DNA of 8,679 nt from Thiomargarita sp. Its GTDB lineage: Bacteria > Pseudomonadota > Gammaproteobacteria > Beggiatoales > Beggiatoaceae. The stretch spans positions 1-8,679 of the forward strand of contig JAUXCJ010000025.1 of assembly GCA_030618965.1 (NCBI GenBank). Direction: 5' to 3'. Under the pieces are notes generated by a model. That model worked only from the letters and a program-made list of their open reading frames with translations, was not told the origin of the DNA and did not search any database. Every line of letters begins with the position of its first letter. Position 1 is the first letter of the stretch. The position numbers and the translations under genes are program-made. Positions 1 to 6,621 of the stretch are shown here, piece after piece.

Positions 1-369
1 CAATTAGACCATTTATGGGATAAAGTTAAAGCGCAGCCCAATGGTTGGTATATTTACCTTGTGGGAGAAACACTACCAACAGCACCTGTTCATGTGGAAA
101 GATTAAAGCAATTTATTGAAGAAATCGACAAATTACTACATAAAGAGCATGATCATAATTACTGCGGGATTGTTTACGCGGATGATAAAGAAACGCCTGC
201 AATGATTAAAATTTTTGACCCACATCATCTAGGTGCTATTTGTGGTTCCAGTGGAACAATTATTCATCCGGGTTGGTTATTGACACGTATTCCGCCAGAA
301 GTCATTGTTAAGGATGCGCCAACTCCGGGGAATCGGAAACGCTGGTGGCAAAGATTGTTTGGTTTTTAG
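1..369 (+). CDS. Conserved protein of unknown function, 3' part only
   Basis: I do not recognise this family. The reading frame is open from the first base of the window, and the codons before the GTG at 61 read as ordinary protein (a WYIYLVGE stretch spans that GTG). The GTG is therefore most likely an internal valine, and the true start lies left of the window. The visible 122 residues are soluble-looking and contain an amphipathic stretch rich in Lys/Glu (VERLKQFIEEIDKLLHKEHD), a YCGIVYADD segment, an FDPHHLG segment and a CGSSG turn followed by HPGWLLTRIPPEV. The tail is basic and aromatic (RKRWWQRLFGF) and could touch a membrane or nucleic acid. His, Asp and Cys are frequent, but no known catalytic motif is evident. 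It ends with TAG and converges on the ATPase gene, with a palindrome between them. Confidence 0.75.
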   Translation, partial: QLDHLWDKVKAQPNGWYIYLVGETLPTAPVHVERLKQFIEEIDKLLHKEHDHNYCGIVYADDKETPAMIKIFDPHHLGAICGSSGTIIHPGWLLTRIPPEVIVKDAPTPGNRKRWWQRLFGF

Positions 370-380
370 TGAAAGTGGTA

Positions 381-415
381 AACACCTGACAGGTTTTGGA
401 AACCTGTCAGGTGTC
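381..415. repeat. Perfect 15-bp palindrome between convergent genes
   Basis: Arms 382-396 and 400-414 are exact reverse complements around a three-base loop (ACACCTGACAGG on the left, CCTGTCAGGTGT on the right). It lies between two convergent genes and could stop transcription from both sides. Neither flank has a T-run, so it is not a classical intrinsic terminator. It shares its core and its right flank (TCTGAA) with the palindrome at 7750-7782, which suggests a dispersed repeat family. Confidence 0.9.
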
Positions 416-443
416 TGAACTTGGATTTACGGAAAAAACGGAT

Positions 444-1700
444 TTACGACCATAACACCGATAACGGAATAGCATAATATGGTTTCTCTCCGCTGCGAAA
501 TGGCAGAAATCTTGATCCAGTGTAGAAAACCAGCCCGTATTTGAGCCGCTCTCCAACCAATTCGGCAAATTTTCTTAGCCCTTTAAAGTCACTTTCTCGC
601 ACGGTACTAGAAGCCTTAACTTCGATGCCGATTAAATTACCGTCAGCTTGCTCCAAAATAATGTCCACTTCATTTTTCTTCCCATCTCGAAAATGATAGA
701 TATTCATGGTTTCTTCTGCCCATGCTAGATGTTTGAAACATTCCATTACCACAAAGCTTTCCAGTAAACCGCCATAAAATGCTGAAGTCAATAACTGCTG
801 CGGTTTTTTCAAACCAAGCAGATGACAAGACAGTCCAGTATCAACCATTTGTAATTTAGGCATTCCAATCGTCTGGCGTTTGGCACTGTTTTTTACAAAC
901 GGATAAATACGTTTCACAATAAACATCCATTCCAATGCTTCGATATAGGATTTAACGACTTTATCATTCTGAGCTAAGTCATTGGCAATATTTGCATATT
1001 TCAATAAATTGCCATTTAAGCCCGCTAAATAAGGAATGAGTGCTTTCAGTTTGGTGTGATAGTCAGATTTGGCATTATAAATATTCTCAAAATCCTTCAA
1101 TAAACGACCCTGAATATAAGACTGGAACCAAAGTTGTCTAGCACGAGGGCTTTTGCTTTGTAGTTCTGGATAACCACCATTAATCAATGTTTGTGCCAAT
1201 TGTTCGCGGCTAAGTGTTGGAAGACTATCGGGTACAGATAAGCTATCGGAAAGCAAAAAATCAATTAGGTTAAAATTGCCGCCACTCATTTCTGTGGCAG
1301 ACAGAGGATAAAGTTCTATTCTCGCTAGATGACCTGGCAAGGCTTCCTGTGTTTTAGCCGAACTGAAAATATCAGTTGACCCAGTGAGGAAAAAACGCCC
1401 ACGTTCATACGGCTGTAGCTGATCAGAGGCTAATTTAATAGCCGTAATCAATTCCGGGGCATATTGAAATTCATCTAACACCACTGGTTTACCCATAAAG
1501 CTGTCAATAAAGCCATGAGGGTCGCTTTGAGCCGATGCAAGCACTGTCTGCTCATCCAGTGAGACATATTGCATCTTTAGATCGTTGGCAATTTTCCGAG
1601 CCAATGTAGTTTTTCCTGCCTGCCTGGGGCCAGTCAGATATAGGATGCGGAACTCGTTTAGTAGTTCTTTGAGTAAGGTTTCGCTATAACGTATATACAT
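444..1700 (-). CDS. AAA_14 family ATPase with DUF4143 (PD-(D/E)XK-like) C-terminus
   Basis: This is a full-length, 418-residue member of the large family of stand-alone P-loop ATPases with a DUF4143 tail. Visible motifs are Walker A GPRQAGKT (24-31), Walker B VVLDE (73-77) followed by FQYAPEL, a sensor-like LTGST (105-109), HLARIELYPLS (about 124-133), and the GGYPE motif (175-179) of the winged-helix region. The C-terminal part has RDGKKNEVD (338-346) and EVK (360-362), the D...ExK layout of a restriction-endonuclease-like fold. The biological role of the family is unsettled; the members are common accessory genes in bacteria and archaea, and often stand alone. The ATG at 1700 has only a weak ribosome site (GAG five bases upstream). 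Three and a half tandem 22-base repeats lie 39 bases upstream and may be its promoter or operator. All key residues look intact, so the gene is probably functional. Confidence 0.93.
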   Translation of the reverse strand: MYIRYSETLLKELLNEFRILYLTGPRQAGKTTLARKIANDLKMQYVSLDEQTVLASAQSDPHGFIDSFMGKPVVLDEFQYAPELITAIKLASDQLQPYERGRFFLTGSTDIFSSAKTQEALPGHLARIELYPLSATEMSGGNFNLIDFLLSDSLSVPDSLPTLSREQLAQTLINGGYPELQSKSPRARQLWFQSYIQGRLLKDFENIYNAKSDYHTKLKALIPYLAGLNGNLLKYANIANDLAQNDKVVKSYIEALEWMFIVKRIYPFVKNSAKRQTIGMPKLQMVDTGLSCHLLGLKKPQQLLTSAFYGGLLESFVVMECFKHLAWAEETMNIYHFRDGKKNEVDIILEQADGNLIGIEVKASSTVRESDFKGLRKFAELVGERLKYGLVFYTGSRFLPFRSGEKPYYAIPLSVLWS

Positions 1701-1738
1701 GGTTTCTCAGTGTTGATTTTAGAATGATTAACCTAGCA

Positions 1739-1813
1739 TAATACGAGTTTTACCTCAACAAAATACGAGTTTTACCTCAACAAAATACGAGTTTTATCTC
1801 AACAAAATACGAG
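1739..1813. repeat. Tandem 22-bp repeats upstream of the ATPase gene
   Basis: About 3.4 head-to-tail copies of a 22-base unit that starts AAATACGAG and ends CCTCAACA on the plus strand. Copies lie at 1739-1760 (first base differs), 1761-1782 (the exact unit), 1783-1804 (one C-to-T change) and 1805-1813 (partial). The array sits 39 bases before the ATPase start. Read toward the ATPase, each unit carries a TTGAG element that resembles a -35 box. The last TTGAGG is followed after 17 bases by a poor -10 (TAGGTT). Regular spacing of two helical turns fits an iteron-like protein binding array; that role is inferred. Confidence 0.85.
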
Positions 1814-1832
1814 ATATTGCAGAGGATGTGCC

Positions 1833-1857
1833 GTGCAAGGTTACCTTGCACTCCAAT
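1833..1857. repeat. GTGCAAGGT-type palindrome, copy A
   Basis: The sequence GTGCAAGGTTACCTTGCAC (1833-1851) has nine-base arms around a central T, followed by the family flank TCCAAT. It is the inverted partner of copy B at 2003-2027: the two 25-base ends match except at the central base and enclose a 195-base segment. Confidence 0.9.
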
Positions 1858-2002
1858 TCATTGAGTTGTTCAGCCCGTTGATTAATAATATCAAGTTCTT
1901 TCACATAATCTGGTTTCACTTCAAGAACTATGGGTGTGGGTAGTTTTTCAGATTGGCTTGGGTGTCGTTGTGTAATCGCTTTTTCTAATTTGTCGGAGCA
2001 GG

Positions 2003-2057
2003 ATTGGAGTGCAAGGTTACCTTGCACGGCGTGTTGCAAGGTAACCTTGCACTCCAA
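2003..2057. repeat. Paired GTGCAAGGT-type palindromes, copies B and C, forming a cruciform-capable unit
   Basis: Copy B (2003-2027) and copy C (2034-2057) are the same palindrome in opposite orientations, eight bases apart. Together they make a perfect 23-base inverted repeat (2004-2026 with 2035-2057). Each arm is itself a palindrome, so the DNA can fold as one long hairpin or two short ones. It lies just behind the stop codon of the dynamin-like gene and may serve as its 3' end, although no T-run follows. Confidence 0.9.
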
Positions 2058-2074
2058 ATCACATAAATCACCGT

Positions 2075-3538
2075 TCAGACATTGTTTATTTCTGTTTCAA
2101 CTGGAGCTGGAACTGGAGCTTGTTGTTTTCCAGAAGGATTTGTAAAGCGATCATTCAGCTTTGGCACATAGTTGTTGTTGATACTGCTTAAGACATCATG
2201 AATACGCCGATGCTGTCTTTGGCTCCAACCAACCGGTTTGCTAATGAGCCAGATAAACAGGGCACGAAATGTACTCGTATTTTTTCTGAATGCTCGCATT
2301 AATCCTTCGCGAGTGTGGTCATCTGTGATTTCAGATTGTATTTGTTTGAGTATCTTATTGGCAGCAATTTTAGCCATTTTGAGGTGAAAAATTATAGCTG
2401 CGATAAGCAAACCACCCATGATGATATCAAGCGTCATCGTGTCTAAATTTGTGAATCCACTCCAACCAACCGTTGTTTCAATGGCAAATGCTATAATGGC
2501 TATTAAAATAATGCCAAAAGAAACTTCTGTCCAAAAAGTGCGCGTTTTCCAGCGTTGAATCAGCCCTTCTAGTTGCGGCACAATCTTGTCTTCAATATCT
2601 TTCCCGGTTTTTTCAAGCAAGCTTATAATACTATAGGCTCGCTGAACACTAACTTCTTTCATGCGGTTGTTGATTTCTTCCAAATCTGCTTGACATTTTT
2701 TCTCAATACGTTGTTTAACCTGTTGATCTTCAATATGTATGCAGACTTTAGGGTTGTAAATCCGATAAAAACGTCCTGCTGTCAAGCCTGACTGTGCAAG
2801 GGAGCGTTGCCAAGCTGCGACGACTTCTTCTGGATTGTCTTCCTTAGCTGTAATGTCCATCTGATTGAGAATAAACAAGAATTTTTTAGCATCAGCCCGA
2901 TTAATAACGGTTGCAACCAAATTTTCTAAGGTGTCACGCATAGCCCCAGGTTCAGGATGGCGTGCATCAAAAAAGACCAACACTAAATCTGACATGTCAA
3001 GAATGCGTTTGGTGAGGTGCAAAGTTGAACTGCGTTGACTATCGGCATCGAATCCCGGAGAATCAATTAATATTTTGCCACGCAGTTGTTCTGAATGACA
3101 GGTTTTTAGTTGTAAATAGGAGTCAACACGTTGAGTATCTGTTGATGTATCTTCTAATTCTTGGCTGATTTTGTAAAAGGAGAAACGGGGATCTCCATCA
3201 AGAGCAATGCCGGGCAAGGTTTTGACTTCATCATTATTGCTATAACAAATCACAGTAAATCTGTCATCAACAGCTTGGGTGGCTGTGCGTTGCACATCTT
3301 GTCCAAGATAATAATTGATAAAAGTTGATTTGCCTGCGGAATATAGCCCAAGTACAGAAATCATCGGCCACCAAGAAATGCGGGTAGCATAGGATTGTTC
3401 ATTTGACAAAAAACCTAGTTTATAGGCAACGTAGTCGAGTTTATGAAAGCTATCAACGACGTCTTCAAGAATATCATTTTCTTCTTTGAGCTGCTCTTTG
3501 AGTCTTTTGAGTCTACTCTCAAGTTGAGTGTTTGCCAT
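2075..3538 (-). CDS. Dynamin/EHD-like membrane GTPase
   Basis: A 487-residue GTPase of the dynamin superfamily. G1 is GLYSAGKS (64-71), a G2 threonine is likely at 85 or 87 (RTATQAVDDRFT), G3 is DSPG (159-162) and G4 is NQMD (225-228). The sequence LYSAGKSTFINYYLGQD and the following DDRF resemble eukaryotic EHD proteins more than classical dynamins. A short coiled coil precedes the G domain (about 4-30), and a helical region follows it (about 270-330). Two hydrophobic segments (about 338-356 and 370-387) probably form a membrane hairpin, followed by a basic cytoplasmic region and a Pro/Ala-rich tail. Bacterial dynamin-like proteins remodel or protect membranes; the specific role here is unknown. 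The ATG has a good ribosome site (AGGA, eight bases). A MITE-like element lies immediately upstream, so its promoter may be inside or beyond that element. Confidence 0.9.
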   Translation of the reverse strand: MANTQLESRLKRLKEQLKEENDILEDVVDSFHKLDYVAYKLGFLSNEQSYATRISWWPMISVLGLYSAGKSTFINYYLGQDVQRTATQAVDDRFTVICYSNNDEVKTLPGIALDGDPRFSFYKISQELEDTSTDTQRVDSYLQLKTCHSEQLRGKILIDSPGFDADSQRSSTLHLTKRILDMSDLVLVFFDARHPEPGAMRDTLENLVATVINRADAKKFLFILNQMDITAKEDNPEEVVAAWQRSLAQSGLTAGRFYRIYNPKVCIHIEDQQVKQRIEKKCQADLEEINNRMKEVSVQRAYSIISLLEKTGKDIEDKIVPQLEGLIQRWKTRTFWTEVSFGIILIAIIAFAIETTVGWSGFTNLDTMTLDIIMGGLLIAAIIFHLKMAKIAANKILKQIQSEITDDHTREGLMRAFRKNTSTFRALFIWLISKPVGWSQRQHRRIHDVLSSINNNYVPKLNDRFTNPSGKQQAPVPAPVETEINNV

Positions 3539-3553
3539 TTTTTTATTCCTATG

Positions 3554-3713
3554 TTAAATCAATAGTTCGGACAGTTTTTACAAGTAGTTGATTTTTAAGT
3601 TAAGTTATACTTGTCATTTCGACGATAGGAGAAATCTTAACAGCTTGATAATTTAAGATTTCTCCTATCGTCGAAATGACAAGATTTAAAAACTGTCCGA
3701 ACTATTGTTAAAT
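3554..3713. mobile_element. MITE-like element with 21-bp terminal inverted repeats and 6-bp flanking direct repeat
   Basis: The ends 3560-3580 and 3687-3707 are perfect 21-base inverted repeats beginning CAATAGTTCGGACAG. The element (3560-3707, 148 bases) is bordered by the direct repeat TTAAAT at 3554-3559 and 3708-3713, which looks like a target-site duplication. Inside is a second perfect inverted repeat of 31 bases (3610-3640 with 3653-3683) containing TTTCGACGATAGGAGAAATC, around a 12-base loop. A 29-base asymmetric piece (3581-3609) lies between the outer and inner left arms. No coding capacity is present, so it would need a transposase in trans. It ends about 15 bases upstream of the ribosome site of the dynamin-like gene. 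Confidence 0.75.
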
Positions 3714-3738
3714 AGAGTTGTCCGTAAATAAGGATTTC

Positions 3739-3837
3739 TCCCTCCCCCTAGCCCCCTCCCGCTGGGAGTGGGAAATCAAATATGATAAACTTCTGTGTAA
3801 ATCCCCCCGCCTAGCGGGAGGGGGCTAGGGGGAGGGA
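3739..3837. repeat. C-rich/G-rich 25-bp inverted repeat downstream of ribF
   Basis: Arms 3739-3763 and 3813-3837 are perfect reverse complements (core CCCCCTAGCCCCCTCCCGC) around a 49-base spacer. The element starts eight bases past the ribF stop codon on the minus strand and could end ribF transcription or protect the mRNA end, but no T-run follows on that strand. Similar TAG-centred C-runs are, as I remember, a common dispersed repeat in several bacterial groups. G-runs of five on one strand might also fold into quadruplex-like structures. Confidence 0.88.
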
Positions 3838-3845
3838 CTTCTCTA

Positions 3846-4763
3846 TTAAAACAATATTGCTTTTGCTGATTCTACGTCATTTTTAATTTGTGCTTTTAAG
3901 GCATCAAAAGAGGCAAAGTGCTGTTCATCGCGTATTTTACGTACAAATTCAACTTCTACATAGTGGCCATAAATTGTCTTATCAAAATCAAAGAGATGCA
4001 CTTCTAATAAGAATCGCTCACCATCAACAGTTGGACGTGTGCCTAAATTAGCAACACCAGCCAAGGGTTTTTCTGTCACTCCATGCAAAGTCACGGCAAA
4101 TACGCCGTTGAGTGGGGATACTTCACGATGTATAAAAATATTGGCGGTGGGAAAGCCAATAGTACGACCCATTTTTTGTCCATGACGAACTCGCCCAAAC
4201 ATGCTATATGGACGACCGAGTAATTGACGGGCTGTGCTGAGATCGCCTTGGATTAATGCTTGACGAACACGGGTGCTACTGACTCGTTCATTGCCTAAAA
4301 TAAAAGTATGCTGGCTTTCTACAGTAAAGCCATTATATTTGCCAGCTTGTTGTAACATAGTAAAATTGCCTTGGCGTTTTTGTCCAAAACTAAAATCATC
4401 ACCAACAACTAAATGTTGAACTCCTAATCCGTCAATTAGGATTTCTTGAATAAATGCTTCAGCAGATAAAGTGGCAAGTTTTTTATTGAAGTGCAAACAG
4501 AACACTTTATCAACACCATAATGGCGCATAGCCATCAGTTTTTCACGTAAGCGAGTCAAACGAGCTGGGGCTTTGGCAAAAAATTCTTGTGGTTGGGGTT
4601 CAAAAATAATCACTACAGTTGGCAATTGCAAGGTTTTGGCTTTAGTAGCAAGCTGTTGCAATACTGCTTGATGCCCTAAATGTACACCATCAAAATTACC
4701 AATTGTGGCAACACAGCCATGATGACGGGGGCGTAGCTGTGATAAATTTCTAATAAATTCCAT
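3846..4763 (-). CDS. ribF: Bifunctional riboflavin kinase / FAD synthetase
   Basis: Phosphorylates riboflavin to FMN and adenylates FMN to FAD in the cytoplasm. It is 305 residues, the usual length. The N-terminal nucleotidyltransferase domain has GNFDGVHLGH (22-31), VGDDFSFG (120-127) and SSTRVR (162-167). The C-terminal riboflavin kinase domain has GRTIGFPTANI (199-209), GTRPTV (241-246) and LEVHLFDFD (253-261). All motifs are intact. The ATG lies 12 bases after the murJ stop with no clear ribosome site, so translation may depend on murJ ribosomes. In many gammaproteobacteria ileS and lspA follow ribF; here a G/C-rich hairpin, a mobile-like element and an unrelated gene follow instead. Confidence 0.97.
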   Translation of the reverse strand: MEFIRNLSQLRPRHHGCVATIGNFDGVHLGHQAVLQQLATKAKTLQLPTVVIIFEPQPQEFFAKAPARLTRLREKLMAMRHYGVDKVFCLHFNKKLATLSAEAFIQEILIDGLGVQHLVVGDDFSFGQKRQGNFTMLQQAGKYNGFTVESQHTFILGNERVSSTRVRQALIQGDLSTARQLLGRPYSMFGRVRHGQKMGRTIGFPTANIFIHREVSPLNGVFAVTLHGVTEKPLAGVANLGTRPTVDGERFLLEVHLFDFDKTIYGHYVEVEFVRKIRDEQHFASFDALKAQIKNDVESAKAILF

Positions 4764-4775
4764 AATCAGATTCTG

Positions 4776-6311
4776 TTATTTCAAACTGATATGATGCAAG
4801 CGAAAACCAAAAATGGCCAAACTGGCAAAGTAAACTAATACACCTGCAACTATCCAGCCTGTTAATTGCAAAGCGCGTTCCCAAGTACCTATATTCAACC
4901 AGTCTGATAAGCTACCACTACCCCACTTTAATAATAGCGTTAAACAAAGACTTGCGAGTAAAATGCGTAGTACAAACAAGAACCAACCTGGACGTGGTTG
5001 GAATACCTTTTGTTTGTGTAAACCAAGATATAATAAGCTTGCATTTAATAGGGCAGCTAAGGAGGTTGCTAATGCTAAGCCTGCATGAGCGAGAGGCACA
5101 ATTAAAGCTAGATTGAGTACAATATTGGTTACCATTGCAATAACGGCAAATTTTACCGGGGTGCGAGTATCTTGACGGGAATAAAAACCTGAAGCTAATA
5201 CTTTAATTAATACAAAACCGACTAATCCTAAAGCATAAGCGATTAAACTACGCGCACTCATCATAACATCGTTATGACCAAATTCGCCGTTATAAAATAA
5301 GGTTGCCAAAATCGGCCCTGCTAATATAACTAAGCCCAACATGGAGGGGACTGCAATTAAAAATACCCAGCGTAAAGCCCAATCTAAGGTTTTATTATAA
5401 CTCTCGTTATCACCTCGCGCTACTGATTTTGATAAATCTGGTAACATGACTGTTGCTAAAGCAATACCAAATATGGCTAGTGGAAATTCCATCAGGCGGT
5501 CAGAATAATATAACCAAGAAATACTACCTGTAACTAAGAAAGAAGCCATTAAGGTATCTATCAATAAATTTATTTGTGTGACAGAAACGCCAAAGAGTGC
5601 GGGTATCATTAACTTATAAATCCGCTGAACTCCTTCCTCTTTTTTCTTATAACGGGGTCTTGGTAATAGGTGTAAACGAGATAAAAATGGCAATTGAAAA
5701 GCTAATTGTATGATACCAGCAAAAAAGACGGCATAAGCTAATGCCATTACAGGCACCTCTAAATGGGGCGCAAACCAAACGGCTGCTCCAATCATGGTGA
5801 AATTCAAAAAAACTGGTGTCAAGGCAGGAACTGCAAACTTGTCATAAGTATTTAAGATAGCACCTGCAAAAGCGGTTAAAGCAATAAAGAATAAATAGGG
5901 AAAAGTAATTTGCAGCATTGCTACTGTCAAATCATATTTTTCCTTATCTTGAGCAAAGCCAGGGGCAAAAATCAATACTAATAATGGCGCAGCGATAACA
6001 CCTATCACAGTGACAATAATTAAAATTCCCCCCAAACTCCCAAACACATGATCAATAAGATATTTAACCTCAGTCTTATCACGCTTGGTTTTATATTCGC
6101 TTAAAACGGGGGTAAATGCTTGAGAAAACGCCCCTTCTGCAAATAAGCGGCGCATAAAATTGGGAATTTTAAAAGCAATAAAAAAAGCATCAGTGCTAGT
6201 ACTTGCCCCAAAAAAGTTAGCAATTACAATATCACGGATAAAACCTAAAATACGGGAAACTAAGGTTAATCCGCCTATCACTGCGGCAGACTTAAAAAGT
6301 TTATTACTCAT
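4776..6311 (-). CDS. murJ: Lipid II flippase MurJ (MviN)
   Basis: An inner-membrane MOP-superfamily transporter that flips lipid II to the periplasmic face for peptidoglycan synthesis. It is 511 residues, the usual length, and almost entirely hydrophobic segments, consistent with 14 membrane helices. The conserved N-terminal region is present: SRILGFIRD, TDAFFIAFKIPNFMRRLFAEGAFSQAF. By alignment from memory with E. coli MurJ, the essential arginines 18, 24 and 52 correspond to R20, R26 and R54, and D39 to D41. The central LIDTLMASFL and the YYSDRLMEFPLAIFG segment are also conserved. Its ATG overlaps the stop codon of the preceding small gene by four bases (ATGA), which indicates translational coupling. 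rpsT, the common neighbour in gammaproteobacteria, is not adjacent. Confidence 0.97.
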   Translation of the reverse strand: MSNKLFKSAAVIGGLTLVSRILGFIRDIVIANFFGASTSTDAFFIAFKIPNFMRRLFAEGAFSQAFTPVLSEYKTKRDKTEVKYLIDHVFGSLGGILIIVTVIGVIAAPLLVLIFAPGFAQDKEKYDLTVAMLQITFPYLFFIALTAFAGAILNTYDKFAVPALTPVFLNFTMIGAAVWFAPHLEVPVMALAYAVFFAGIIQLAFQLPFLSRLHLLPRPRYKKKEEGVQRIYKLMIPALFGVSVTQINLLIDTLMASFLVTGSISWLYYSDRLMEFPLAIFGIALATVMLPDLSKSVARGDNESYNKTLDWALRWVFLIAVPSMLGLVILAGPILATLFYNGEFGHNDVMMSARSLIAYALGLVGFVLIKVLASGFYSRQDTRTPVKFAVIAMVTNIVLNLALIVPLAHAGLALATSLAALLNASLLYLGLHKQKVFQPRPGWFLFVLRILLASLCLTLLLKWGSGSLSDWLNIGTWERALQLTGWIVAGVLVYFASLAIFGFRLHHISLK

Positions 6312-6595
6312 TTATCATTCTTACGCGGCATTGGATGTATAGATACTTTATGAGTATTTTGGGGCTCGTCAGTATAGTGGGGGCGGGCTAAGTTGGTAAT
6401 ACCTTGAGCTTCAGCTAACTCCCTTTCGCGTGCGGCAATCAGCCCAAGGCACATACGAATATCCTCAACAGTGTGCTCCGTCAAGGGGTATTCTTTACTA
6501 CCTGGTGGCGGGGTGATTTCCTTGATTATATTGGTCAAAACCTTACGCATACTCACCATAATCTGTTGTTCTTTGGATAGCTCTTGAAAATTCAT
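6308..6595 (-). CDS. Small conserved protein coupled to murJ
   Basis: A 95-residue soluble protein. The pattern 'MRKVLTNIIKEITPPPGS...PLTEHTVEDIRMCLGLIAAREREL' followed by a RPHY-TDEP segment looks like a small family I recall from beta- and gammaproteobacteria. Some members carry the label segregation and condensation protein A, but ScpA proper is much longer (about 250 residues), so I would not transfer that name. A helical middle (about 13-27 and 43-65) and a polar, proline-containing tail are visible. I choose the ATG at 6595, with AAGG eight bases upstream; a TTG one codon earlier is the alternative. The stop overlaps the murJ start, making it the first gene of the murJ-ribF block. Its function is unknown. 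Confidence 0.8.
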   Translation of the reverse strand: MNFQELSKEQQIMVSMRKVLTNIIKEITPPPGSKEYPLTEHTVEDIRMCLGLIAARERELAEAQGITNLARPHYTDEPQNTHKVSIHPMPRKNDK

Positions 6596-6621
6596 CAATT
6601 TTACCTTGGAAAGGAAAGGCT

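Larger units (their letters stand above)
1794..2057 (-). other. Doubtful small open frame built around repeats (possible gene remnant)
   Basis: An 87-codon open frame fills most of the space between the ATPase and the dynamin-like gene. Its only start is TTG at 2057, inside a palindrome, with no ribosome site. Its stop falls inside the tandem repeats. The first 19 codons and codons 69-74 are translations of the palindromic repeat, and both contain the peptide ECKVTL. The middle 47 codons (about SDKLEKAITQ to RAEQLNEL) look like ordinary charged protein with heptad-like leucines and could be a fragment of an older gene that repeats have invaded. I do not assign a function and think it more likely that it is not a working gene. 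Confidence 0.3.

Noticed and set aside
61..369. GTG at 61 as the start of the left-edge gene
   Set aside because: The frame is open through to base 1, and the residues before the GTG continue naturally into it (WYIYLVGE), so it is an internal valine of a cut gene.
1739..1813. Tandem units as a small CRISPR array
   Set aside because: The units follow each other directly without unique spacers, are only 22 bases long, and no cas gene is present.
1930..2145. 71-codon plus-strand open frame
   Set aside because: It crosses the palindromes and the end of the dynamin-like gene, has no homology that I can see, and its CKVTLH is only the palindrome read from the other strand.
2573..2791. 72-codon plus-strand open frame
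   Set aside because: It lies wholly inside the dynamin-like gene on the opposite strand, with a hydrophobic composition typical of an antisense shadow.
2075..3538. Dynamin-like gene plus DUF4143 ATPase as a defined anti-phage system
   Set aside because: Both have independent spacers full of repeats between them, no recognised defence gene is nearby, and nothing in the sequence shows that they act together.
3610..3683. The 31-base inner inverted repeat as an intrinsic terminator
   Set aside because: No T-run follows on either strand, it lies upstream and not downstream of the dynamin-like gene, and it is enclosed in an element with terminal repeats.
6160..6342. 60-codon plus-strand open frame
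   Set aside because: It is antisense to the well-conserved N-terminal part of murJ.
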